The position numbers and the translations under genes are program-made. Positions 1 to 5,136 of a stretch of DNA of 5,270 bases are shown here, in pieces (within the stretch, counting starts at the first letter, position 1; the number at the start of each line of letters is the position of its first letter). A model generated the notes under the pieces. It saw only the letters and a list, made by a program, of their open reading frames with translations. It was not told the origin of the DNA and did not search any database. The stretch is from an uncultured Eubacteriales bacterium (GTDB lineage: Bacteria > Bacillota > Clostridia > Oscillospirales > Acutalibacteraceae), in the NCBI GenBank assembly GCA_934630995.1, contig CAKTXU010000160.1:1-5270 (forward strand), written 5' to 3'.

Positions 1-540
1 GCCCAAGATGCCGGAGCTCAGCATGATCAGAATAGGACTGGGCTTTTTCCAGCGCAGCAGCACGAAGGCCGCCAATCCAACAGCCAGCGCGATGAAATCC
101 GGCCGCGTGGGCTTGGAGGAGAATCCGACGCCCCCCCAGAGCGCCGTCTCCAGCAGTGTCACGCCGGAGGTGGCGATGAGAGCCACCACGGCGGGACGAA
201 GCGCGGCCAGCATACCCTGTAAAACACACTGCTCCCGATAACGAAAATAGAGAAAGGCCAGCAGGGATACCACGCCAATCGAGGGCAGGATGCAGCCCAA
301 AGTGGCGACAAGCGCCCCGGGAAGTCCGCTTATTCGGATGCCGACAAAGGTGGCGGCGTTGATGGCAATAGGACCCGGCGTCATTTGAGAAATGGTGACA
401 AGATCGGTAAACTCCCCTAAGGACAGCCAGGTGTGATACACTGTCACCTGCTGTTGAATCAGCGGCAGGGCAGCGTAGCCGCCGCCGAAGCTGAACAGAC
501 CGATTTGAAAAAAACTCCAGAAAAGCTGCCAATATATCAT
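1..540 (-). CDS. Half-size chromate transporter (CHR) family protein, second of a pair; C-terminus beyond the window
   Basis: This is an inner-membrane transporter of the CHR superfamily, known for chromate (and possibly sulfate-like anion) transport. The 180 codons in the window read without a stop to the left edge, so the 3' end is missing. Hallmarks seen: an N-terminal glycine-rich stretch FSFGGGYAALPL (residues 17-28), then ISQMTPGPIAINAA (50-63), then GLPGALVATLGCILP (72-86), followed by hydrophobic spans around 88-100, 113-130 and 148-163. These match one CHR domain; short-chain CHR proteins of about 180-200 residues normally act as pairs. The ATG at 540-538 overlaps the upstream gene's TGA in an ATGA junction, with GGAG 7 bases before it inside the upstream gene, so translation is probably coupled. 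Substrate is not shown by sequence; chromate itself is an assumption from the family name. Bacillus ywrA/ywrB is a comparable pair. Confidence 0.9.
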   Translation of the reverse strand, partial: MIYWQLFWSFFQIGLFSFGGGYAALPLIQQQVTVYHTWLSLGEFTDLVTISQMTPGPIAINAATFVGIRISGLPGALVATLGCILPSIGVVSLLAFLYFRYREQCVLQGMLAALRPAVVALIATSGVTLLETALWGGVGFSSKPTRPDFIALAVGLAAFVLLRWKKPSPILIMLSSGILG

Positions 541-1127
541 GCCGTGTCTCCACCCTTTCTTTTCCTGTGATGTGCCATCAGGGCGCGCAATCCACCCAGC
601 AGGCCGCAGATTAGAATGATAAAAACCACGTTAACGTGGAGCAGGGCGGTCGCGGCAAAGGCACCCAATAGGATAGCAATGGACAGAAAATCACGGCTGC
701 GAAATACACCGCCTCCCATGGACCATGCTACGTCAGCAATGACAGCGACTACACCGGCCTGCATACCCTTGAGTACAGCAGCAACCAGTAGGTTGTCGCG
801 AATGGCGGCGTAGAAGAGGGAAACCACCGATAAGATAATTAGCGGCGGCAGTACGGTGCCCAGAACTGCTACCAGCGCTCCCGGTATTCCCGCGATCCGG
901 TATCCGGCCAGCACAGCCGCATTAACCGCCACCGCTCCGGGGGAGGATTGTGCGATGGCTGCCAGGTTCAGCATTTCTTCCTCCTCCAGCCAATGCAGCT
1001 GATCGCAGAATTTTCTTTTCATCAGCGGCACAATGACGAAACCGCCTCCCAATGTGAAGGCACTTAGCGAAAAGGTAGACAGGAAAAGCCTGCCGTAAAT
1101 CCCAGCCTTTTTCTTCTTCAACTCCAT
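537..1127 (-). CDS. Half-size chromate transporter (CHR) family protein, first of a pair
   Basis: This is a 196-residue membrane protein with a single CHR domain. It shows AFTLGGGFVIVPL (23-35), then AAIAQSSPGAVAVNAA (56-71) and GIPGALVAVLGTVLPP (80-95), aligning with the same blocks of the next gene, so the two are paralogous halves. Hydrophobic spans lie near 93-109, 122-138, 147-163 and 165-182; both ends are basic (KKKK at 4-7, HHRKRK at 186-191), which suits membrane topology anchors. The start is uncertain. A TTG at 1169 extends the frame by 14 residues but lies upstream of the likely promoter's start point. The ATG at 1127 follows AGGAGG by only 3 bases, and a TTG at 1121 follows it by 9. 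I chose ATG 1127. It is the first gene of an apparent two-gene operon divergent from the LysR gene, which probably controls it. The transported anion cannot be told from sequence. Confidence 0.9.
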   Translation of the reverse strand: MELKKKKAGIYGRLFLSTFSLSAFTLGGGFVIVPLMKRKFCDQLHWLEEEEMLNLAAIAQSSPGAVAVNAAVLAGYRIAGIPGALVAVLGTVLPPLIILSVVSLFYAAIRDNLLVAAVLKGMQAGVVAVIADVAWSMGGGVFRSRDFLSIAILLGAFAATALLHVNVVFIILICGLLGGLRALMAHHRKRKGGDTA

Positions 1128-1130
1128 CTT

Positions 1131-1136
1131 CCTCCT
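1131..1136 (-). promoter_or_regulatory. AGGAGG ribosome binding site of the first CHR gene
   Basis: On the minus strand AGGAGG is followed by AAG and then the ATG at 1127-1125, a spacing of 3 bases that is shorter than usual. The in-frame TTG two codons later (1121-1119) sits 9 bases away. The site therefore rules out the longer TTG start at 1169 but leaves two nearby candidates, ATG 1127 and TTG 1121. Confidence 0.7.
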
Positions 1137-1152
1137 AAAATCGGCTCTCCCC

Positions 1153-1181
1153 ATTTTACATCTTGTCAAATCATATGTAAA
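1153..1181 (-). promoter_or_regulatory. Predicted sigma-A promoter of the CHR operon
   Basis: On the minus strand TTTACA (1181-1176) is separated by exactly 17 bases from TAAAAT (1158-1153); each box matches consensus at 5 of 6 positions. The expected start is near 1146, giving a leader of about 20 bases that just includes AGGAGG. An alternative TATACT (-10) at 1189-1184 has no good -35 partner. The promoter overlaps the lysR promoter completely, so both cannot be occupied at once. Confidence 0.6.
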
Positions 1182-1191
1182 ATAGTATAAT
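1163..1191 (+). promoter_or_regulatory. Predicted sigma-A promoter of the lysR gene
   Basis: TTGTCA (1163-1168, 5 of 6 to consensus), a 17-base spacer and a perfect TATAAT (1186-1191). The expected start near 1198 leaves a leader of about 37 bases before the ATG at 1235, with GGAG at 1223-1226. The expected start lies inside the palindrome at 1190-1210, which would allow the regulator to repress its own gene. Confidence 0.7.
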
Positions 1192-1210
1192 TTTATTGTT
1201 TTAATAAAAT
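1190..1210. promoter_or_regulatory. Perfect 8-bp inverted repeat, candidate LysR operator
   Basis: Arms ATTTTATT (1190-1197) and AATAAAAT (1203-1210) are exact reverse complements around the 5-base spacer GTTTT. LysR-type regulators are known to bind interrupted dyads of T-N11-A form, often in the gap to a divergent target, and this repeat fits that form. It covers the lysR -10 edge and start point and lies upstream of the CHR promoter. The DNA here is very AT-rich, so a chance palindrome is possible. Confidence 0.5.
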
Positions 1211-1234
1211 ATATTTATATACGGAGATGAGGGT

Positions 1235-2107
1235 ATGACGGTGAGACATCTGCGGGTGTTCGCGGAGGTATGCGACTGCGGCAGCGTTACCGCCGCCGCT
1301 AAAACGCTGTATATGACCCAGCCCGCTGCCAGTGCGGCTATAGCGGAGTTGGAAAGCTATTATGGCGTGCGGCTGTTCGACAGAATTGGACGGCGGCTCA
1401 GGCTGACAGAAGCGGGCAGGCATTTCCTGGAATATGCCGTTCACATCCTGCGCCTGTTTGATGATTTAGAGAGAATACGGGATTGGGACAGCCTAGGTGT
1501 GTTGCGGGTAGGAGCCAGTATCACGGTGGGCAACTGCTTGCTCCCCGGCCTTATCCGTCGGTTCCGGACCGAGCGGGAGCAACTGCGTGTTGAAGCGGTG
1601 GTGGACAATTCGGAAACCGTGGAGGAGCAGGTGCTGCGCAGTGAGCTGGATTTGGGGCTCATCGAAGGGAGCGTCCACCATCCTCAGATAGAGTGCCAAT
1701 GCTTTTTCCGCGATCGTATGGTGGTCATCGCCCCGCCGAACGGTATCTTTGATGGAAGAACTGAAATAGGGGTTGGGGAACTGCGGGAGCAGCCGCTTCT
1801 GCTGCGGGAAAGAGGCAGCGCCGGACGGGAAATTGTGGACGGCATTCTGGCGGTATACGGTGAGGCCGTGCGCCCGGTCTGGCAGAGCGCCAGCACCCAG
1901 GCGATTGTTCATGCGGTGGGGAATGGTCTTGGTATATCCCTGCTGCCTTATCTACTGGTGAAGGAGGCGCTGGAACAGGGAGAGGTACGTCAGTTGTCTC
2001 TGCGGGACGTATCCCTGGAACGCCGCTACCTCCTCATCCGGCACAAGGATAAATATATGACTCCGGCGGCCCAGACCTTCATGAATATGGTCATGCAAGC
2101 CGCTTAG
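1235..2107 (+). CDS. LysR-type transcriptional regulator
   Basis: This is a 290-residue DNA-binding regulator of usual LysR length. The N-terminal winged helix-turn-helix spans about 1-60, with the signature FAEVCDCGSVTAAAKTLYMT then QPAASAAIAELE (29-40), LFDRIGRRLRLTEAG (47-61). A linker helix (about 62-85) leads to the periplasmic-binding-protein-like effector domain (88-290). Its conserved marks include LRVGASITVGN (90-100), RERGSAGRE (191-199) and VGNGLGISLLP (228-238). The effector domain resembles the CysL/CysB-like branch, but the ligand cannot be read from sequence. The ATG at 1235 has GGAG 8 bases upstream. It is transcribed away from the CHR pair, with which it shares a 107-bp control region, so those genes are its most likely targets. 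An inorganic anion inducer would fit but is inference. It ends in TAG just before a strong terminator. Confidence 0.95.
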   Translation: MTVRHLRVFAEVCDCGSVTAAAKTLYMTQPAASAAIAELESYYGVRLFDRIGRRLRLTEAGRHFLEYAVHILRLFDDLERIRDWDSLGVLRVGASITVGNCLLPGLIRRFRTEREQLRVEAVVDNSETVEEQVLRSELDLGLIEGSVHHPQIECQCFFRDRMVVIAPPNGIFDGRTEIGVGELREQPLLLRERGSAGREIVDGILAVYGEAVRPVWQSASTQAIVHAVGNGLGISLLPYLLVKEALEQGEVRQLSLRDVSLERRYLLIRHKDKYMTPAAQTFMNMVMQAA

Positions 2108-2110
2108 TCA

Positions 2111-2155
2111 AAAAGGCGCTTACGAACCGCCATTAGCGGTCCGTAAGCGCCTTTT
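2111..2155. terminator. Bidirectional intrinsic terminator between lysR and the small convergent gene
   Basis: A 14-bp perfect stem (2111-2124 with 2142-2155), an A/C mismatch and a further 5 bp (2126-2130 with 2136-2140) enclose the loop CATTA. The plus strand ends in TTTT and then TATATC; the minus strand ends in five Ts (from the A-run 2110-2114). It begins 3 bases after the lysR stop and 11 bases beyond the stop of the convergent gene, so it serves both. Confidence 0.93.
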
Positions 2156-2165
2156 ATATCTATGT

Positions 2166-2390
2166 TTATTCTGTTGTAGCGGTCAGACGGGCCAGGAGGT
2201 CCTCCGAGGTCATACCTGTCTCCTGCATGTAGCGATAAATTTCCCGCATTTCTTCCTGCTGTTTCTGTTCGGCCAGTTCCCGCTTGCGTTCCTGCAGTTC
2301 CTTAATAGTGTTCTGCCAGCGGATAATCTGCATGTCGATTTTTTGCAGCTCTTCATCGTAATCCATCTTTTTCCTGACACCACGGGGCAT
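2166..2390 (-). CDS. Small charged coiled-coil protein, DUF4315-like
   Basis: This is a 74-residue soluble protein of unknown function. After a short basic leader (MPRGVRKK) it has a long heptad-like, highly charged helix (about 10-50, rich in E, K, Q and R, with IDMQIIRWQ then LQERKRELAEQ), followed by IYRYMQETGMTSEDLLARL (51-69). A short coiled coil followed by a helix with an 'M-T/S-x-E-D/E-L' turn resembles DUF4315 proteins, from memory only. Those are often found near conjugative elements, but nothing else here points to one. The ATG at 2390 is supported by a GGAGAGG site, with GAGG ending 6 bases before it; the internal ATG at codon 9 has a weaker AGGAAAAAG. It lies 83 bases after the MATE stop on the same strand with no clear terminator between, so it may be partly co-transcribed. 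It ends at the bidirectional terminator. Confidence 0.72.
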   Translation of the reverse strand: MPRGVRKKMDYDEELQKIDMQIIRWQNTIKELQERKRELAEQKQQEEMREIYRYMQETGMTSEDLLARLTATTE

Positions 2391-2423
2391 AGAAATCCTC
2401 TCCTTTTTCTATCTGTTACCCCA

Positions 2424-2429
2424 AGTATA
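2424..2429 (-). promoter_or_regulatory. Possible -10 box for the small coiled-coil gene
   Basis: TATACT on the minus strand (2429-2424), about 34 bases before the ATG at 2390. No convincing -35 box lies 16-18 bases upstream; only a T-rich CCTTTT is seen. A separate promoter is plausible but weakly supported. Confidence 0.3.
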
Positions 2430-2473
2430 GACCTTCTGAGGCGCAAAAAAGGATGGAATTTGTCGAGGGGATT

Positions 2474-3868
2474 TTATTCTGTAGAAATCGAGGCTGTTTC
2501 CCCAATGACATTGTGGAGCCAGCGATTGCTTTTCAGCCGGATAAGGCAGACGACACATTTTACGATCTCCTCCAGGGTGACCAGCAGAGCCACCTGTTCC
2601 ACCGGCAGATGGAAGGCCATAGCGCCCAGGAAGGCCAGGGGAACGCCAATGCACCACATGGTCAATCCCTCAGCCGCCAAAGCGAAGCCCGCATCCCCAC
2701 CTCCGCGGAAGACCCCGACGATAAGCACCACGTTAAGTACCCGGACCGGGGCGATGAGCGCAAAAATTCGCAGCATGGCCACGGCTGAAGCGGCGGAATC
2801 CGACGTCACGTTAAACAGGGTGAGCAGTCCGGGCGCGGCAAAGAGAACAGTCACTCCGAGAAGCAGGCCCGTCAGCAGGCCGAGCAGGGTGAACTTTCGC
2901 GAATAGGCCAGCGCCCGTTCCCGGCGTCCCGCCCCCATTTCGTTGCCGGTCATGACCAGGGCCGCGCTGGCCAGACCGAAGCAAACCACCATAAAGAGGT
3001 TTTGGATGGTGCTGCATATCTGAAAGGCGGCGATAGCCTGATCGCTGATATGCCCGTAGGCTGCGACATAGAGGATGGCGCCCAGAGCCCAGCACCCCTC
3101 ATTAAGAACAATAGGGACGGTCTGGCGTACGGTTTTGAGGACAAAGGCGCTGTCGAAGCCCATAAGCTCCTTCCACGGCCCCCGCAAAGGGCATCCCTTA
3201 CGGAAACTCAGCAGGAGCAGCAGCCCGCACTCCAAAATTCGGGCCAGCAGGGTGGCCAGGGCCGCGCCGCGGATCCCCATGGCAGGTGCGCCCAGCTTGC
3301 CGAAAATCAGCACCCAGTTGAGGATGATATTCGTGCCTACCGCCATGATGCTCACTGCCATGGGCAGGGCGGTGCGGCCGATGCTGCGCAAGGCATTGGA
3401 AAGCAGAAAGGAGACGCCGGTAAAAACATAGCTCAGACAGACAAGCCGCAGATAGGAGGCGCCCAGCCCTACAATCACATGTGAGGGGGAGAACAGGCGG
3501 ATGATCCCGCCGGAGAATAACAGAGCGGGAAGAGTGAAGAGAAGCCCTATGAGCAAATTGGTGACCAGGCCCAATCCGGTCGTCCTCCGGATGCTTTGCC
3601 GATCACCGCAGCCCCAATACTGGGAGATGAAGACACTGGCGCCGGCCGCCGCCCCGTTGGCCACCAGATTGAACAGGAAAAAATATTGGTTGGCCACTCC
3701 GGCGGCTGCAACTGCGGACTCGGCCATGACCGGATCCGCGAGGCTCCCCAGCATCAAAGTGTCCGCCATGTTCAGGGAGGATACGATGAAATTTTGTATG
3801 ACGATGGGAACGGCCAGCGTCACAAGCGTTCGGCCGAATCCGCCGGAGCGGGCCGCATTTTTTTCCAT
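2474..3868 (-). CDS. MATE family multidrug/metabolite exporter
   Basis: This is a 464-residue inner-membrane antiporter of the MATE family, which exports cationic drugs or metabolites in exchange for Na+ or H+. About twelve hydrophobic spans form two similar halves. Seen motifs: VPIVIQNFIVSSLNMADTLM (20-39), FISQYWGCGDR (80-90), ALRSIGRTALPM (159-170) and MGIRGAALATLLAR (197-210) in the first half. In the second: VPIVLNEGCWALG (251-263), TGNEMGAGRRERAL (307-320), FRGGGDAGFAL (387-397), WCIGVPLAFLGA (405-416) and EEIVKCVVCLIRLKSNRW (433-450). Length is normal for the family and there is no frame break. The ATG at 3868 follows a GAGGGGG stretch by 10 bases. Expression is probably driven by the strong promoter at 3935-3963 through a hairpin-bearing leader. 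The substrate cannot be inferred; neighbours on either side are unrelated in function. Confidence 0.95.
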   Translation of the reverse strand: MEKNAARSGGFGRTLVTLAVPIVIQNFIVSSLNMADTLMLGSLADPVMAESAVAAAGVANQYFFLFNLVANGAAAGASVFISQYWGCGDRQSIRRTTGLGLVTNLLIGLLFTLPALLFSGGIIRLFSPSHVIVGLGASYLRLVCLSYVFTGVSFLLSNALRSIGRTALPMAVSIMAVGTNIILNWVLIFGKLGAPAMGIRGAALATLLARILECGLLLLLSFRKGCPLRGPWKELMGFDSAFVLKTVRQTVPIVLNEGCWALGAILYVAAYGHISDQAIAAFQICSTIQNLFMVVCFGLASAALVMTGNEMGAGRRERALAYSRKFTLLGLLTGLLLGVTVLFAAPGLLTLFNVTSDSAASAVAMLRIFALIAPVRVLNVVLIVGVFRGGGDAGFALAAEGLTMWCIGVPLAFLGAMAFHLPVEQVALLVTLEEIVKCVVCLIRLKSNRWLHNVIGETASISTE

Positions 3869-3887
3869 ATGGGAAACGCCCCCTCAT

Positions 3888-3919
3888 AAAAATGACCGCT
3901 TTGAATCCCCTCAAAGCGG
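3888..3919 (-). promoter_or_regulatory. Terminator-like hairpin in the MATE leader, possible attenuator
   Basis: In the minus-strand transcript a perfect 9-bp stem, CCGCTTTGA (3919-3911) with TCAAAGCGG (3904-3896), closes the loop GGGGAT and is followed by TCA and five Ts (3892-3888). It starts about 10 bases after the predicted transcript start and ends before the ribosome binding site. This is intrinsic-terminator shape in a 5' leader. The loop sequence GAGGGGA also resembles the real Shine-Dalgarno GAGGGGG. No known riboswitch class is recognised, and the leader (about 60 bases) is short for one. Confidence 0.5.
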
Positions 3920-3934
3920 CGGCTGTATGGTGGT

Positions 3935-3963
3935 ATTATAGTGAATGGTACACCGCTTGTCAA
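3935..3963 (-). promoter_or_regulatory. Perfect-consensus sigma-A promoter of the MATE gene
   Basis: On the minus strand TTGACA (3963-3958), a 17-base spacer and TATAAT (3940-3935) match consensus at all 12 positions. The expected start is near 3928, giving a leader of about 60 bases. A small inverted repeat GCTTG-T-CAAGC (3955-3965) covers the -35 box and could be a repressor contact. A promoter this strong on an efflux gene would normally be restrained by a repressor or attenuator. Confidence 0.88.
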
Positions 3964-4032
3964 GCAATGCGGGATGTCTCAGCGCAGAGGATGGGCATTT
4001 TCCAAAAAATCGTGCGGTTCGGCGGCGATATA

Positions 4033-4041
4033 TGCTATACT
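4033..4041 (+). promoter_or_regulatory. Extended -10 promoter of the uridine phosphorylase gene
   Basis: TGC followed by TATACT (4036-4041) is an extended -10 element. The hexamer 17 bases upstream (TGCGGT) is a poor -35, as is usual for extended -10 promoters. The expected start is near 4048, leaving a leader of about 38 bases with AAGGAGG at 4070-4076. It diverges from the MATE promoter, with about 70 bases between them. Confidence 0.6.
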
Positions 4042-4085
4042 GGACTCAGCAGATAAGGCGACAGTAAGCAAGGAGGCGTGGCACG

Positions 4086-4865
4086 ATGATGAATTTTAAT
4101 GAAGAGAAGCTTTATCACATCGGTCTGCATCCGGAGCAGGGGGCGGATTATGCCCTGCTGACGGGGGATCCCGGCCGGGTGGAAGAAATCGCCAAGGGTT
4201 TAGAAACCCCCTGTTTTGAGGCGGCTAATCGGGAATTCACCACCTGGTCGGCTGAAATCGGCGGCAGGCGGCTGCTGGTGACCTCTCACGGTATCGGTGG
4301 GCCATCCACGGCAATCTGTGTGGAGGAGCTCTACCGCTGCGGGGTGCGCACCATGATACGGGCAGGCACCTGCGGCGGTATGCGGACCGATGTGCTAGGC
4401 GGCGATCTGGTTGTGGCCACCGGGGCTATCCGGCAGGAAGGCACCTCCCGGGAGTATTTACCCATAGAATTTCCCGCCGTGCCGGAGCTGGAGGTGACCT
4501 CCGCCCTGACTGTCGCGGGAAGGCGGTTGGGATATACCGTGCACACCGGGGTGGTCCATTGCAAGGATTCCTTTTATGGACAGCACGATCCCGAGGCGTC
4601 GCCGGTATCCTGTCAACTCAAAAACCAATGGCAATCTTGGCTGCGGGGAGGCTGCCTGGCCTCGGAAATGGAGTCCGCAGCTCTGTTTATTACGGCGGCC
4701 TCCCTGGGTATCCGGGCCGGATGCGTGCTGACCGTGCTTTGGAATCAGGAACGGGAGGCGGCCGGTCTCCCCAACCCCCGTGCCTCCTCGGCCCAGGCGG
4801 GAATCGATACGGCGGTCGCGGCCCTGGCGTCTTTGATGGAGGCGGACGGCTGTGGAGAGACGTAA
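4086..4865 (+). CDS. udp: Uridine phosphorylase (nucleoside phosphorylase family)
   Basis: This cytoplasmic enzyme of pyrimidine salvage splits uridine with phosphate into uracil and ribose-1-phosphate. The 259 residues match the Udp branch of the PNP/UDP family. Seen: YHIGL with His11, the phosphate loop GDPGRV (27-32), NREFTTW with Arg49, GIGGPSTAICVEEL (69-82), IRAGTCGG with Arg92 and Thr95 (91-98), LPIEFPAVPE (125-134), KDSFYGQHDPE (160-170) and SEMESAA (193-199). By comparison with E. coli Udp, these supply phosphate and ribose contacts. Gln166 is present for uracil, but the partner arginine expected two residues later is Asp168. Allowing for gaps, the next basic residue is far away, so base preference may differ. 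The first of two adjacent ATGs is chosen because AAGGAGG ends 9 bases before it, against 12 for the second. It appears to be a single-gene unit. Confidence 0.93.
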   Translation: MMNFNEEKLYHIGLHPEQGADYALLTGDPGRVEEIAKGLETPCFEAANREFTTWSAEIGGRRLLVTSHGIGGPSTAICVEELYRCGVRTMIRAGTCGGMRTDVLGGDLVVATGAIRQEGTSREYLPIEFPAVPELEVTSALTVAGRRLGYTVHTGVVHCKDSFYGQHDPEASPVSCQLKNQWQSWLRGGCLASEMESAALFITAASLGIRAGCVLTVLWNQEREAAGLPNPRASSAQAGIDTAVAALASLMEADGCGET

Positions 4866-4998
4866 GGGGGGCGCTACATACTTCAACGGGTAGGCCTGCT
4901 TCAGCGGAAACGTCTTTCCCGGCTGGATTATGGAGGCTTTCGCGTTCCTCCTGCGGACATGGGTTTCCCGGACTTGACTGCCCATTCCTCCCAATGAC

Positions 4999-5039
4999 AA
5001 AGGGCGCTTTTTTAGCGACGGGTGAGGAAACCGCTCTTT
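4999..5039 (+). terminator. Possible imperfect terminator-like structure downstream of udp
   Basis: AAAGGGCG (4999-5006) can pair with CGCTCTTT (5032-5039) through one G-U wobble, with TTTT at 5037-5040 on its 3' side. A competing small hairpin CGCT-TTTTT-AGCG lies inside it. The fold is poor and it sits 134 bases beyond the udp stop, so assignment is tentative. Confidence 0.3.
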
Positions 5040-5067
5040 TCATATCGCTGTGACGCAGAGACGTTCC

Positions 5068-5096
5068 ATTCCCCCTCCCATGACGGGAGGGGGAAT
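5068..5096. terminator. Strong 12-bp GC-rich hairpin between convergent genes
   Basis: ATTCCCCCTCCC (5068-5079) and GGGAGGGGGAAT (5085-5096) form a perfect 12-bp stem with loop ATGAC. After it the plus strand has TTCGCTTGTTT, a broken U-tract, while the minus strand has none. It lies between two converging genes and probably stops or blocks transcription, better from the udp side. Its lack of a clean U-tract means another role, such as a dispersed palindromic repeat, is possible. Confidence 0.6.
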
Positions 5097-5136
5097 TTCG
5101 CTTGTTTCCCTGTTAAACAAAGCGGTTGCCCGGAGC

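Larger units (their letters stand above)
4866..5136. other. Intergenic region with no recognisable gene
   Basis: These 271 bases lie between the convergent udp and aldo/keto reductase genes. Open frames run through it on both strands, but they read into udp antisense or out-of-frame sequence and have no family character. It contains a small GGAAA-CGTC-TTTCC hairpin (4906-4919), an 8-base direct repeat TTTCCCGG (4915-4922, 4964-4971), and the two larger hairpins listed separately. I see no known RNA gene. Confidence 0.6.

Noticed and set aside
1128..1169. Longer start (TTG at 1169) for the first CHR gene
   Set aside because: It has no ribosome binding site, lies upstream of the predicted transcript start, and the added residues carry no family similarity.
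1493..1912. 139-codon minus-strand frame inside lysR
   Set aside because: Antisense to a complete LysR gene with intact helix-turn-helix and effector motifs.
2343..2906. 187-codon plus-strand frame across the small gene and the MATE 3' end
   Set aside because: Low-complexity Ser/Thr/Arg/Pro content antisense to two supported genes and no proper ribosome binding site.
3002..3484. Long plus-strand frame opposite the MATE gene
   Set aside because: The minus-strand reading has full MATE motifs over 464 residues; the opposite frame has no membrane or domain pattern.
3869..4085. Known riboswitch in the MATE/udp intergenic region
   Set aside because: The MATE leader is only about 60 bases and the udp leader about 38; neither shows a conserved aptamer core that I recognise.
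4458..5000. 180-codon open frame on the minus strand opposite udp
   Set aside because: It has no start signal and is antisense to a clear enzyme gene; its composition is typical of a GC-rich shadow frame.
4559..5053. 164-codon plus-strand frame overlapping the end of udp
   Set aside because: It is out of frame with udp for most of its length, rich in Gly, Arg and Pro as shadow frames are, and has no recognisable domain.
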